64,000 nucleotides of DNA from Areca catechu (GCA_021397845.1 CM038046.1:61584021-61648020); one strand, 5' to 3'; numbered from the stretch's first letter, positions 10,057 through 21,676 are shown. Notes: a model not told the origin generated them from the sequence alone. Program-made: numbers and translations.

Positions 10057-12652
10057 TGATAGAAAAGTGTCCTAAGAGCCAATCATTATGAGGGCCTTTT
10101 TATAAACTTCCAGCTCATGAATGACATACTTTCATATTAATAAAGGCATTTGATTCATCATATACTACCGTGTCATGTTTTTATTGATTATGATGAACCT
10201 CATAGAGTAGGGCAATGGAATTGGGGTTATGATGGAGTTCATAACAGTGAGACCTAATTTCCTATAAACCCTAATCTAGAATGTTCCAAGTCGTTAGACC
10301 ATCGATTCAGGGATCGATGAATCCAGAAAGACTAGCTTATCCTATGTATGCGCAGTTGATGAGGATGGTTGATCTCACAACCACTTGTGCAGAGATACTA
10401 ATACTAAGATAAGGGTGCTCATCAGGGTATGAGTACACTGGACTGATCCACATCAAGATTATCTTATGGAAGTCTTACTACTTGTCAAAAGATAGATCCC
10501 AGAGTAGAAGTTGTGCGTGTGATCTTTAAACCTAAGGTCACCATGGTTCCTTGCGCACACTAAGCCATACTTTGGTTCATACTCATTCATGCCATTGTGA
10601 CATGTATGAGGTTTTTTGGGTATGGTGGAAGGTGTATGAAGGATGTGAGTGGACCAACAAGGAATTGATCAATCCTAGTAAAAGGATATGTTATCCTGTG
10701 TAATCTCTTCGATGAGTGACTCAAGAAATCTTTGCAAAGCTGGATGAGATTAGAAGTGGCTTCTAATTAGTCATCAGCTGAGTCCTCATGATCGAGCTAA
10801 GATTTGATATGATTAAGTGTTAGGGTTTGACATTTATCCATACCCATCACTTAATCAGGATAATGGGAGATCAAAAGATTGAATTGCACGGTAGCTTACT
10901 ACTGAAGGATATTTTGATAATTTTTATCAAATTCCTCATCTTCTGGGTAGGCATGATACATTGCTAGAAGTCAATCTTGTCTTGTGGGTTTTCATGAATC
11001 AATTGGATTGGTTTCATGAGTCAATTCGATGTGTGATTCGAATTGGACAATTAGGTGAGCTGATTTGACCTAATTAGGTCAATCGTGTTCGATCGGATAG
11101 AATCAGCTCAAACCTAAACCTACTGCTGGCTAAATGTGGAACCCAATGGGTCACACACAATAGAGAGTTGGCCAAGGAAGTCATTCATGATTTAATTAGG
11201 GTCATGGGATCCTAATTTGTTAGCCATATTGCATACTAGCATATATAGGCTAACCCAATTCCTAACACAATTTGATTGGGTCCGGTTGCTTGCTAATTAG
11301 GATAACCTAATTAAGGGAAACCTAAATTAGGTTGAGTTCTATGTGAGGATAGCCAAATCAGAGCTTGATCTTATTTTATTTTGGTATTTTGGATGCCTTA
11401 TTGAAGAGTCCATTTGAGTCGGGACTCTAGATGCCAAAATGACACCTTGGCATTCAAAAAGGCCTAAGAGAGTCTACAGTCTTCTGATCTAAAAAATATT
11501 TATATGGATGGAAAGAGAACTTAATGCTCTTCTTTTTGACACCCATATTGCATATGTTTTGGCAAGTCAAAGGTTGCATGGGGTGTGAATAAAGTTGACC
11601 AAGAAATAAAGGGACTCCTGGCGCTTCTTGGCGCGCGCGGGAGATGAAGGTGCGCGTAGAAGGACAAGAGTCCTTCTGCAGATAAAACACTAGAGTGTTT
11701 CATTTTAGGGGGTGCCTTCTCATCTTACCGCACACCTCTTGGATATGTTTGACCGGTCAAGGCATTTTTGAAATGGAATGAAAAAGGGATGGAAGCAAAT
11801 GCGCGCATGAAGAGACGCGTCTCTTCGTGTGGCACGTGCCTTGAAGCAGAGTCCTTCTGGTTTCAGGACTCTTCATATTCTCAAATGTTTGGAGATTGAA
11901 GAGGCAACTCTTGGCTTCCTAGGGACTGGTACTTGCCATGTGGCAAGTCACAAATTGTCTATGAAAATGGACGGATGCCAATATGTCTTTTGGTGCATGG
12001 GGAGACATATTGGATATGATTTTTCAGTTTTGAAAAATCATATTTGATAACCTATTGGAGGGCATATCACACGCCCCTATTATAACTATAAATAGGGGTG
12101 GTGATATGAGTTTCAGATAATCTTTTTCATCGTAAAGATATTCTTAGTGTTCTTCCACTTCTCCCTCCCTCCTTACTTTTGGACAAGACTTGTCTTGTTA
12201 AGACAAGGTCTTTTCTACTAGGACAAGGCTTAGTTTTAGGACATTAGCCTAAGGAGTTCTAGAGGATGGTTGTCCTAAAACCAAGAGTGGTTTAGGACTG
12301 TGTTCAGAGAGCCCTTCAATATGACAGGATGTCCTACAGCGGTCAAAGGTCAAAAGTCTGACAAAAGAGTCCTATTGAAGCAAGCATCCCCGGTAGGGAT
12401 TCTTTCTTGGTACCATTCTCATGTGGATCACCGTTGAAGGGCTTGCACTTGTGAGCCTCATGAAAAGGATTGGATTTCAGCGATCCAGGTATGTATTTTG
12501 ACTTCATTTATGTTTCGTTGATTGGTATTGCATAAGGGGTTCCTAGGAATTAGGGTTTTCTTGCCAATTAGGGTTTCATGCTTCGAGTTTCAGTTTTGAA
12601 ATTTACTTCCGCATGCTGCATGATTCTCGGCACCTTGGAAGAATTTCCATCA
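10057..12652 (+). repeat. E2 3' LTR
   Basis: This 2596-bp copy of the 5' LTR begins TGATAGAAAAGTG and ends CCATCA. It includes a clear TATAAATA (12087-12094), the near-palindrome at 11806-11829 and GC-rich CGCGCG tracts near 11630. Short frames in it are LTR by-products. Confidence 0.93.
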
Positions 12653-13200
12653 CTTTGTAGTTCTTCTTGAGTGATCCATGAATCTTCAAAATAAGGTCTA
12701 CCTTGCCAATGGACCAAGGATCGTTAGTAACCTTTATTTCGGGTAGTGACAATCTTATCATCTAATATCCTTTCAATTCTTTCTCCCTGCTTTGGTAGTA
12801 TGGCTGGTGGACACTCTGGGGTTGGTTCACTCTCAAGGGATGGATCAGTTTCTATGAACTCACCGAGAATCATTGTTGGTTTCTTGTATCCTACCAGATC
12901 TGAAATATTAAAAGTAGAGCTAATGCCAAAGTCAGAAGGTAGGTCCAGTACACAAGCATTAGGTCCTATTCTTTTTATTATTTTGAAAGGACCTGCACCA
13001 TGGGATGGAGTTTCTTCATAGTTCCTGATGGAAATTGTTCAGGATTTAGCATGATCATCACAAAGTCCACTACTTGAAATTTTTTGGCCCTTCTATGAGA
13101 ATCAGCCATATGCTTGCAGCGCTCATTGCTCATTTGGATTTTTTTGCTAATCTCTTTTTGCAAATCCCTAAGATGCTATGCATATGATTCGGCAGACTTA
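12653..13200 (-). pseudogene. E1 integrase C-terminus and chromodomain (minus strand)
   Basis: Read on minus from 13200, the translation shows an integrase C-terminal block with SNERCKHMADSHRRAKKF, then VDFVMIMLNPEQFPSGTMKKLH, the GPY/F-type module of gypsy integrases. DLPSDFGISSTFNISDL follows in another frame, then a proline-rich linker and a chromodomain start (RILDDKIVTTRNKGY, LVHWQG). Stops and frameshifts break it. E2 has inserted within the chromodomain at 12653, and the tail is at 1193-1284. In chromoviruses this tail binds histone marks and steers integration. Whether it ever worked without the catalytic core is unknown. Confidence 0.82.
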
Positions 13201-13317
13201 AGCATGGATGACACCAAATGACAAACAAACTCAAATGATACTAAAACAAAAGACAAACTCAAATGGGCTTTTTTAACTAATGACCGAACTTTATTGTTGG
13301 CTATGAAACAAAAGCTC

Positions 13318-13448
13318 CTAATTTTTAATATTCCCCTCAAAGGCTTCTAAGACTCTTGCACATATCTTCAGGTAAGTTGCAGTAAATCTTAATTTGGCTC
13401 CCAACATATGCCATAAAGTCTTAAGAAAGTAACTATTGAATATCACTG
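13318..13448 (-). pseudogene. E1 integrase-core relic
   Basis: On minus, one frame reads FNSYFLKTLWHMLG followed by KLRFTATYL. This is the piece of the gypsy integrase core that normally follows the second catalytic Asp (consensus FxSxFWKxLWxxLGTKLxFSTxYHPQ). The Asp-containing SDRD motif before it and the HPQTDGQ motif after it are missing. E8 holds the same relic at about 55405-55515. Between gag and this relic there is no RT or RNase H. Confidence 0.72.
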
Positions 13449-13569
13449 GGACCAGATCAATAATATGGTGGATGTCCTAGCTTGGTGGAATAGGAGAGTG
13501 CATGTTACATAGTGGTGAATCAGAAAGGTGGATGTTCAAGGAAGGTGGATCAGGGACAGAGAAACGGTT

Positions 13570-14646
13570 AAGGAAAACTTACTGAAGGTTTTTCAAAGGC
13601 TTTCCAACTTCTTGGAGCTGATCCATAGGGATTTGTTTTAGGTTTTCTCTGATGGTCAACACAACATTAAGTGATCCTGCATTAAGTTCTAGATCTAAAT
13701 CCTCAACATTGATTAATTCTGGATCCTTTATCATCTCCTTGGATTGCTCTTCATGGTTTTGTCCATGGATTTCATCTTTTTTTAGTTGACTATTCCCATT
13801 ATTGATTTCCTTAAGCTGTGTAATTATTTTATCCTCAAGCAATTATTCTTGTTCATATTCATCCACTAAGTCAAACCCAGCTTTATAGACTTCTTCCTTA
13901 AATTCTTCAATGGGTTTAGGATCTTCTTTTTTCAGCTCTCTATTTGGACAAGATTTTGATTCGACTTCATCTTTAAATTCTTCAATAGGTTAAGGAGATT
14001 TTTTCTTTAATTCTTCCATAAGTTTAGTCTCTTTTTCATCTCCCTCATACTTATTGAATTTAGCAATTTATTTAAATACAGTTTCATCATCTTGTCTCAA
14101 TTTGTACCATTGGGTTGGAAGATTTTACTTATAAGATTTGCCTAGGTACTTTTTCCTTAGCTTATGCTTCATATCTCTCCAAGTAATTATTTTATCCCCA
14201 CTATAATAATTTTTATGCTCAACATGTCCCTAATATGACTTAGCATGTCGTTTTTAGCTTTATTTGACAAATTGACACTTGCTTTCTTCCGACATTTTAT
14301 CAAAGTCAAAGCACTGATCCATTTTCTTCTCCCAATCAACATACACCACAAGGTTTCCATCAAAAGTGGGTGCATTGGGCCGATTGCTCATAAAGACTCT
14401 CTTCTCCTGATCTACAAAACCTTGACATGAGTATCTAAGTTTATACTTAGGGGTGAGATCATGACAATGGACTCTTGGATCAATGGGAGGTGATTTAGGA
14501 TTAGTACGGGTCAAGTGATCTTTTTCATTATTCTTGATTTGATTATTCACTTTCCCTAACTCTTTGTTCATTAATCCTAATTATTTAGTTAGGATATCAA
14601 AATTTTCAATCAGGGTCCTCATAAAGAATTCAAGATTAGGATCCAT
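13570..14646 (-). pseudogene. E1 gag (internally deleted) and acidic linker
   Basis: The minus-strand start MDPNLEFF is at 14646, matching the E8 gag start at 54050. The gag core shows APTFDGN, YVDWEKKMDQ, FDKMSEESKCQF and a KLRKKYLGK segment. At YxAKFN the normal C-terminal half of gag is missing, and the frame joins directly to KYEGDE and a long Glu/Lys-rich linker. The E8 gag has the identical junction (FNKYEGDE), so the deletion predates the dispersal of both. Several stops and frameshifts are present. No zinc knuckle is seen. Confidence 0.85.
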
Positions 14647-14812
14647 AGGTAAACCAGACCGAGGGTGGGACTTTGGTATAGAGCTTTATAGGACACAATA
14701 CACGGATACGTAATACAAGGGACTAGTAAAACCTAATTCTAGGGCTCCTAGACCTAGAATTCAAAATGCACGACTTTACTAGGTACTACTTAAGAATGTA
14801 ATTACCCTGTCC

Positions 14813-14940
14813 ACTGGCCAGGTAAGAGGTGGGGTTACGGGAGGCTCCCCTCGCTTTCGTAAGTTCCTAATTAAAAATTGCAAGCCTGCTTAAGACGTTT
14901 GCCATTGGACCTCTAGCTTTAGACACCAATTTAAAGGAAT
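14813..14940 (-). other. TGGTGTCTA...CCTGGCCA leader module (E1)
   Basis: In minus sense the module begins AATTGGTGTCTAAAG and ends TTACCTGGCCAGT. The interior contains a GGGGAGCCTCCC hairpin. Closing arms can pair (TTGG with CCAG/A, partly). It lies between the PBS and gag, as in the other elements. Confidence 0.65.
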
Positions 14941-15965
14941 AAGTACAAACTCAAATAATACTTTGTCTTATCTTGCACTTGAACCCAACTCATGGGTGTC
15001 CCTAGTTTAGGTTCCTACTCGATTTTACTTATGGCTTAGGTCAATGCAAATGTGGGTGATTATTTTGGGCTAGGAAAAGGTAATGACTTCTCTCCCTTAT
15101 GTAATATTGATTGCCCTTAAGATAGTTTAAAATTGGATGCAAACAATTTCTGCAAGACAAGGAGCATAATCAACTAGACTTAGCACAAATACATGAATTT
15201 TTTTTAATCCAATTTCAAGATTTCAAATAATGCAAATTTAAATTAGGTAATTCAAATATTTAATCCTTGATCTCATAAACCAATTTTAAAATTTTAAATT
15301 TCGAGATTTAATTTGAAAATTTGTGCTTGGAGGCAAAGTGGTTAAAATGTAAATTTCAGCTTCCAATTAACCTCCAGCTAACCTGAATTTGAAAATTCGA
15401 AATTTAAAATTTTAAAATTACAAAAATTTGAAATAAAATGAAATTAGTTGGATCTCATACTTGAATTCTTGGTTTTAAAATTTTGAATTCAAAATAATTC
15501 AAATTTTAGTTGAGAAAGTAGTTTGAAAATAGTTGCTAGAAGGTTACAATAGTTTAGCTAACTCTTAACAACCTGAATTCAAATTTCAAATTTTGATTTC
15601 TAAACCTCTATAAAATTCAAAATTCTAGTGGAAAATCATAAAAAATCGATTCGAGATCTCAGATATAAAGTTTAATTTTTTTTTAAATTTCTTTTTTGTT
15701 GTTTTGACAATTAAATGAAATGGAAGGCAAAAACCAAATTCGGGACAGAACTTCAGAAATGACCTAAGAACTTATATTTTTAAATCCAAAAATAAAAGAA
15801 ATATATTTTTTTTATTTTTATATTTAGAATACTAGCAACTACTGTGATGGAAAAGTATTTTTTTGGATTTTTTTGATCAATGTAAAAAATAATAAAAATC
15901 ATAGAATACTCAAAAGACAGTGAGATAGAATTCCAGCAGCTTGCAAAGCTTAACCTAGAAACAAA
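14941..15965 (-). other. E1 leader, AT-rich, no gene seen
   Basis: The tract between the PBS and the leader module is strongly A+T-rich and built of short variants of AAATTTTAAA/TTCAAATTT. A comparable tract is present in E8 at about 52600-53520. Nothing coding is visible. Confidence 0.7.
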
Positions 15966-15977
15966 GCTTTGATACCA
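15966..15977 (-). other. E1 primer-binding site
   Basis: On the minus strand the sequence is TGGTATCAAAGC, one base from the initiator tRNA-Met PBS. It is separated from the LTR end (15983) by five A/T bases. Confidence 0.82.
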
Positions 15978-15982
15978 AAAAA

Positions 15983-17275
15983 TTGATGGGGGATGAATTT
16001 GATGAGATGGGTGTGTGGAGGTGTGGTCTACTCACTTAGCAACAGTATACTAGCATTATAGCTCTAGATATAGCCAAAATCATTCATAGAAGTGGCAAAG
16101 AACTTTAATATGAAAATTGGGTTAGCAGAATTCTGAACACCCTTGTGCAAGCTTTCTTTCAAGAAAATAAAAAGTAGGATCTAAGGGCATAGAATCCCTT
16201 AAACTAGGCTAAGCTACATTTAAGTATCTCAGATCTAAGGATCAAGAGGGTCTTTTCCCAATAATGAAGAGAAATCAAAGCTGAATTGCAAGGAAGGCAC
16301 TCATCACTCAAGATTTTGAAGGCTAGAACAAGATCTACACTTCCTACTTAGAACTTACCATTGGAGCTTGGTCCTTGGCATGGAGCCTTCATCATCAGCT
16401 TCAAATCATCAAGAAAAACCTGCAAATGATCCAAAGTGAGGTCATGGTGATGAAAAATTGAAAGAAATTGAATGATTCAACAAAGGAAAGTGAAGGGATT
16501 TGAAGAAGGTTGATGAATTCTTGGGCAGCACTTTCCCTCCTTCTTGGACTACTTGGATCCTAGATAGAAAAGCTTGGAAATGGAACTAAGATCTCTCAAA
16601 CTCAAGGCATTCACTCAAACTCATACTCAAACTCAACACTCCAACCCAAACTTCAAGAGAAACACTCAAACTCCTAGAAGAACTCATGAACTTGGCAAGG
16701 TGGAAGAGAAGACAAACTAGCAAGCTTTCATTCAACTCAAATATTGCATGCCTTACAAGAGGAGGCATTGGTCCTATTTATAGGCCAAGGGAAGCCATAA
16801 TGGGTGGCAAAAGGGTGGCTTAAGAAGTCAACTAATTCAGATTTAGTTGGAAATTAATTACATGATTAGTTCCTAGTCTAACAAATCCTAGCAATAGAAA
16901 GTCCTAGAAGCTCCATGTGGCTTCATCTCCTTGAAATATTTGTCTTCATCCAATCCTTCCACAAATCCTTTTAAGTTTGGTCTTTCAATAGGCTCCAAAG
17001 TAGATGAATGCCTCATAGGTTGGTCGGTCCAAGATGGGCTTCAATGTAGATGATCTTGGCAGGCTTATGGACTTGAAAAAGAAGGGGTCTTCAGTAGTTT
17101 TATTTGTGGACTTGAACACTTCATACTTGCTTCATTCAAATGGAATTAGGAGTCTTCAAGAGGTGCTTCATAAAGTTAGATTTCTTCTTCATACATTGGT
17201 GGGAACCCGAAAAAAAGATTGGACTAAAACCAAAGATTGTTAGTTTGTAGTTTCTTTTTCTTGCCCAAGTCTTCA
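15983..17275 (-). repeat. E1 5' LTR
   Basis: This 1293-bp LTR ends (minus sense) CCCCCATCA at 15983 and begins TGAAGACTTGGG at 17275. It matches the left LTR 1-1192. It contains CTATAAATAGG in sense (TATTTATA on plus, 16775-16782) and GAGTTTGAGT-type short repeats downstream of it. Confidence 0.9.
16775..16782 (-). promoter_or_regulatory. Probable TATA box of E1
   Basis: TATAAATA on minus lies within CTATAAATAGG, about 500 bp into the 5' LTR. The same box is conserved in the other LTR at 693-700. Confidence 0.6.
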
Positions 17276-17662
17276 TTATCGGATGCCTTGAACTTGGGGA
17301 TGGCTTTGGTCACTTCCTTTTTAGCCATCTCCATCAGTGTAATGGTCGCCGTGCTTTTTCTTGCACTGTCATGGCCTTGGTTGCTTCTTCATCGAGCTGT
17401 ACCTAGAGGCTCTGCACCCCCCCTCCAGGCGGGCCACCTCCATGGCAGAGGTAGCTAATTTCTCTGCACTATGGAGGCTCTCCCCCTTCTCTTCCTTAAG
17501 GGCAGTCTCGAGCTTGGTGGATTTCTTCTCCAGACTGGTTGCCCTCGCCTCGATGCTGGCTAGCTAGTCCTGGAGGGCCTTCATTTGGTCCTCCATTTCT
17601 TAGACCCAGGTAGCTTGTGCCCGAGCCTCGTCCCTCTCCTTCCGAAGGTGGGACTCCCTTTT
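17276..17662 (-). pseudogene. Orphan coiled-coil coding fragment
   Basis: This G+C-rich island differs in base composition from both neighbours. On minus it gives a charged, heptad-like sequence with KERDEARAQ, EMEDQMKALQD, KKSTKLETALKEEKGES and SAEKLATSAMEVARLE. It ends with VTKAIPKFKAS, reminiscent of long coiled-coil reading frames carried by some plant retrotransposons. There are two in-frame stops and one frameshift. It lies between the E1 right LTR and the left end of E3 and has no LTR of its own. I cannot name it. Confidence 0.5.
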
Positions 17663-17694
17663 CAGTAACCCTAGGCTAGAGTCCCTAACACAAC

Positions 17695-17820
17695 CCTAGG
17701 AGACCCCCACACTCTGACCCAATCTGGGAACCCAATCCTAGGAGACCCCCACACATTAACCCAACCTGGGAATCCAATCCTAGGAGACCCCCACACCATG
17801 ATCCAACTTGGGAATCTAAC
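17695..17820 (+). repeat. 42-bp tandem repeat, three units
   Basis: Units start at 17695, 17737 and 17779, each opening CCTAGGAGACCCCCACAC (the last with small changes). They lie in the proline-rich N-terminal part of E3 gag. Confidence 0.9.
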
Positions 17821-18126
17821 CATAGGAGACACAATTATGATTTCATGGACCAAGATGAGAGAGCCATTAGGAACATCAAGTTAAAAACACCCACTTTTCA
17901 CGGCGATCTTGATCTTGAGGATTATCTTGATTGCGAAGAAGGTATTGACTAGTATTTTGAGAGGGAACTAATATCAGAAGAAAGGAAGTTTAAGTTTGCC
18001 AAACCAAGTTAGTTCGCCAAGCTAGAATCGACTGGGATATGGTTGAAAGGATCACAAGAAACAGAGGAGAAAATCCATAGCTACCTGGAGAGCCATGAAG
18101 AGCAAACATAGGAAAAGGTACCAACC

Positions 18127-18329
18127 CAGATCCTATGAACCCAGATCCTATGAACCTAGATCCTATGAATCCATTTCCTATGAGCCTAAGAGACCCATAA
18201 CCCATAGATCTGAGCCCATGTCCTATGAGCCCAAGAGACCCATAACCCATAAATCTGAGCCCATGTCCTATGAGCCCCAAAGATCCATAACCCATCGGTT
18301 TGAACCCATGTCCTATGAGCCTAAGGAAC
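18127..18329 (+). repeat. 15-bp and 45-bp coding tandem repeats
   Basis: Four 15-bp units of CAGATCCTATGAACC type (18127-18186) grade into 45-bp units starting at 18172, 18217, 18262 and (partial) 18307, each opening CATgTCCTATGAGCC. The period is a multiple of three throughout. Confidence 0.9.
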
Positions 18330-18334
18330 CCCTA

Positions 18335-19070
18335 TGGAGCGGACACTAGAGGCACCAGAATAAAATAGAGGCTTCTCAACCCTTTATGGATTACTTAGTA
18401 GTTTTTGAGTCCAATTTGTAATAAGGGCTTAGCCTAATTAAGTTTTCCTTTGGCCCTGAGTCATGTTCTTTTTGGGCCTTCATCATTTGAGTCATGTAAT
18501 CAGAGTTTGATTCATACTAGTAGGGTTTGGATCAGTCAGTCAAGTTAGCTCTTGTTAAACTAGTCATATTCTGAGTCCTGTAAATTCTAGTCCAAGTCCA
18601 ATGAAGACTCAATACAATTGAAGACCAACCCAGCTTGAAGTCATGAAGACCATGGAAGGCCCAACAGGAGAAATTGAATTCCCTGGAACCCTGGAACATA
18701 GCTTGGAGCCCTGGACCATAACTTGAAGCAAACTGGGCCACCAAAGGTCCAAGAGGAGCATCATATGGTGCCATGAACTCTTATGGTCACCTCCTCTTGG
18801 TCGGCCACTTAGGGTCACCTCCTTTGGCTGACCAAGGCAAGTGAGAGAGGGAGAGTTTGAGGGAAAGAGGGAGAGTGGGATACCATGTATTCAAGCTAGG
18901 TTTTGGGCAGGATTCAAATTCCTATGAATTATCTTTTATATCCTTAGCTGGGGGTCAAGTTTGTGAGCCTATTTAAGAGGCCCCCCTCTCTTGTATTAAG
19001 GGCTAATTATTCATGAAATATATTGAGTCTTTACTCCATTGTTGTGTGCTTGCTGTGTGCAAAGGAAAAT
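18335..19070 (+). repeat. E4 5' LTR, left piece
   Basis: It aligns with the first ~735 bp of the 3' LTR (from 40629), including the CTAGAGGCACCA start and a TATTTAA box (18970-18976; 41275-41281 in the 3' copy). It breaks at GTGTGCAAAGGAAAAT where E5 has inserted. Confidence 0.9.
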
Positions 19071-20916
19071 TGTGTGGACACCAGGACCGGAAAATATCGA
19101 CAGGTTGAAACCCTGGACCCAACCCCTTTTACCATGTAAATATTTTTTTTAAATTCTAATTTTGGTTTAGTTAGGGTAAACCCGTTTTACCAACTATAAA
19201 TAGGGTTTTATTTATTTTGGGGTAAAACCCTTTTTACCAAGTTGAGTCAATACTCTAATTGAGTCAAACCCTATTTTCCCAATTGGGATCTTAGTGGTCC
19301 AATTTAATTAGTCCTTTTTACCAACTTTAATTGGGTTTTTATTTGAATGCCTAGTTAAGTATGGTTGGTTCAATTAGTTATTAGTTAGTTAAATCATGTG
19401 GTTAGTTATTCATTCAGTCCCTGTAATTAGTTAAGTCATTGAGTCTTGTATTTCAAGAGTGGACCAAAGACAACATCCCATGTGCACCCAATTGAAGACT
19501 CAAGACAACCTATGTGCTAGCCCAAGTCACAACCTCTTCTTGGTGCCATTTATCAAAGATTTGGATATCAACACATGTCATATTTGGACATGTCATTGGG
19601 ACAACACCATTTGGACATTTCATTTTGGGATAAGAACATATGCCATGTCTCTTTTGTTTGGACATCCCACATGCCAAGTGTTTTATTATTTTTGGTCGGT
19701 TAAATGAAAGCAAAATTGGCACCCTCCTTTTGAGATAAGTAAAGCAGAAGGAGTCTTCATCGTTGTCGCCATTCACTTAAATGAGTTCACACCAAATCCA
19801 AGGAGTCAGCCACTCTTCCAAGGAGTTTCACCTTGTCGCCCAAGTGGAAGAAGTTTCAAGGTTTCTTAACTCAAGAGTTTGAAGCAGTCAAGTTACTAGG
19901 AAATCAAAATTTCAAGGGCTCATGAGTTCCACTAAAACTCATGAGTTTTTCTTATCCACACTGGAAAGTCCTCTGTTATGCAAGAACTTTCAATATCCAG
20001 ATTCCAAAGAACACCAATCATGGCCAAACAAAGAAGTAATCTTGGCCATTCATCAGTCCACTTCACCCATCTTCATAGTTGGCACCCAAATGAGATAAGA
20101 ATCCTCAAAATTTTTCCCACTTTGAATGGAGTCTAGATCAGCCTAGCAAGTAGAGTCCAAGACACCCAAGAGTAGGATTCTAGGAGTTCTAGTCCATGGG
20201 AGCAAAAGACTAATGTTTTTGTTCCTTACATCACTGGTTGGGAGTCTATAAATACCCCACCAGCCCTCTTGTAAATCATCATTTTATTCATTAATATACA
20301 ACGACATTCTGTAGAATTTTATTCCTTTGCTGTGTGCATCACAGGGTGTGAGGCGCTTCCTTTGTTCTATGGAACATCGCGGGGTGTGAGACCTTACTTA
20401 TCCAGCCATCAAGAAATCCAAATCCACCATTTCTAAACCCTCATTTCTTTCATTTTTTCCTTTCCATTGTTGCTTTTAATTCGTGTTTCTTCTTTGTTGA
20501 GTGTGCAGGTGATCAAGAATCGAAGCCAGATTTTCTTGCCTCCAAACCAGCATCGCTTGAAAAATCGGAGCCCATAATTGAATTCTTGAAACCCTACCAT
20601 GAAGATCTTGAGAGTCCCGTCAGATCCGATTCAGAGTGTATCTTTGTTGGTAAAATCTAATCTAATTCCCTCCTTATAATTTCTGACTCGTTGAATAGAT
20701 AACCCTAGTTTACGGTGGTTTCTCAACCACCAAGTCCTATTTTTTCAAATTAATTTGTAGGCTTACTTGCAGTTTAATACTAGAAATAGTTTCTTGTTTT
20801 GTTTCCTTTAAAGTCTTCTTTAAAATATGAAAATATAAAAAAAATTAGTTTCTATTTTTCTTTATTAATTAGTTATTAATTTTGGTAATTTAGTTTTGGT
20901 TTTCTATCATGCATCA
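19071..20916 (+). repeat. E5 5' LTR
   Basis: It matches 34857-36739, including ACCCCTTTTACCATGTAAATA near the start, a TATA box (20247-20254) and the GTTCTATGGAAC hairpin followed by ATCGCGGGGTGTGAG (20364-20391). The end GCATCA is followed by the PBS. Confidence 0.92.
20247..20254 (+). promoter_or_regulatory. Probable TATA box of E5
   Basis: TATAAATACCCCACC is conserved in the 3' LTR at 36066-36080. It precedes the hairpin motif region by about 90 bp. Confidence 0.6.
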
Positions 20917-20921
20917 ATTTT

Positions 20922-20935
20922 TGGGTATCAGAGCC
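20922..20935 (+). other. E5 primer-binding site
   Basis: TGGGTATCAGAGCC lies five bases after the LTR end. It matches the initiator tRNA-Met PBS with one extra G. Confidence 0.85.
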
Positions 20936-21004
20936 AAGTTAAACTAGGGTTTAATCTCTATTGTGCTGATTTAGTTCTCTTTAAGTACTTGGATCGGTGC
21001 TTTA

Positions 21005-21098
21005 CCATGGCCGTCAAGTCATAGGAAAAAGAAGGGCTGCAAGACCCTCACAACCTATTCAAATGGGATTTTCGATGGCATGTAGGGGTGCCACTGTG
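21005..21098 (+). other. Leader fold (E5, decayed copy of the TCATAGGAG module)
   Basis: The segment CATGGCCGTCAAGTCATAGGA...AGGGCTGCAAGACCCTC...TGTAGGGGTGCCACTGTG aligns with 37379-37475 in E4 and 4206-4300 in copia E2. Only part of the outer arm (GAAAA/TTTTC) still pairs. Confidence 0.6.
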
Positions 21099-21676
21099 AA
21101 TTGACCCTTAAAGAAGAAAATAAAAGATAGGCATCTTTAGGTTTTAATTTCTACATCCTGGCCATCTTAGTACATAGTCTGTTTTTCTAATTGTTTCTGT
21201 GAGTAGATAACTCATAAAAATCTGATTTTTATTTTTTTGCCTACTGAAATACTACATGAGAAAAGTTCTACTCTATTTTTCGGCAAAGCTAATTTCAACA
21301 AGTTTAGGGTTCTTTGGTAAAATTTTTTTGCATATTTTAATATTTACTACATATTAGATACTTATCTGCAGAGTATCTCCTTATTTAAAATAAAAATTAA
21401 TTAATTTTTATTTTCTTCTATTTTTGCTTATTTGCATATTAGGGTTTCATCCTGTGTGTGCATCATTTAAACCTAATCTTAAGGGCATTCAATATCTACA
21501 TAAGGGATGGATTTCAATACCCTTTCTTAGCCCACAATCATCACCTTTGTATCGGTCCTAGCTCTAATTAAAATTAATTAGACTTAATTTGCTCTAGTGA
21601 GCTAGGGACACCAATAGGTCGGGTTCTAAGTATTGTGTGTAAGCTAGTGCACCCAATCCTCTGATTATCACTTGAA

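Larger units (their letters stand above)
1285..12652 (+). mobile_element. E2: old Ty1/copia element inserted in the E1 chromodomain
   Basis: This is a complete copia insertion of about 11.4 kb with LTRs of 2593 and 2596 bp, both starting TGATAGAAAAGTG and ending CCATCA. A PBS-like TTGTATCAGAGCCA follows the 5' LTR, and a purine-rich AGTGCAAGTGGGAG tract precedes the 3' LTR. Flanks are CTTTA (1280-1284) and CTTTG (12653-12657), an imperfect 5-bp TSD. The long leader (3878-5236) contains three structured motifs. A solo gypsy LTR (5237-6926) has landed in the leader. Gag is largely deleted and pol carries many stops, so this copy is dead. Relationship to E6 and E9 is clear from protein and leader similarity. 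The Tork/Angela-type assignment is tentative. Confidence 0.92.
1..17275 (-). mobile_element. E1: non-autonomous Ty3/gypsy chromodomain element, split by E2
   Basis: The element reads on the minus strand. Its 5' LTR is on the right (15983-17275) and its 3' LTR on the left (window start to 1192, with roughly 100 bp missing beyond the edge). Both LTRs share long near-identical tracts, for example around 16084-16300 and 1-220. Once the copia element E2 (1285-12652) is removed, the internal region is only about 3.4 kb. In sense order it holds a PBS, an AT-rich leader, gag, an acidic linker, an integrase-core relic, the integrase C-terminus and a chromodomain. There is no room for, and no trace of, reverse transcriptase or RNase H. 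The base next to the right LTR starts TTATC, but the matching left TSD lies outside the window. Confidence 0.88.
17663..18334 (+). pseudogene. E3 gag N-terminal half with repeat-rich region
   Basis: A gag core is visible on plus: TPTFHGDLDLEDYLD, then YFERELISEERKFKFAKP, as in E5 (APTFEGSLDP, FEWYEMSEERKFKFAK). Before it lie three 42-bp (14-codon) repeats at 17695-17820. After it come four 15-bp units (18127-18186), then 45-bp (15-codon) repeats at 18172-18329, giving the peptide motif SYEPKRPITHRSEPM. Repeat lengths are multiples of three, as expected for expansions within a coding sequence. Internal stops show it is dead. E4 interrupts it at 18335. Confidence 0.75.

Noticed and set aside
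18095..18349. Small repeat protein (SYEPKRPITH...) as an independent gene
   Set aside because: It is the repeat-rich part of E3 gag, cut by the E4 LTR, with no separate start signal or promoter.
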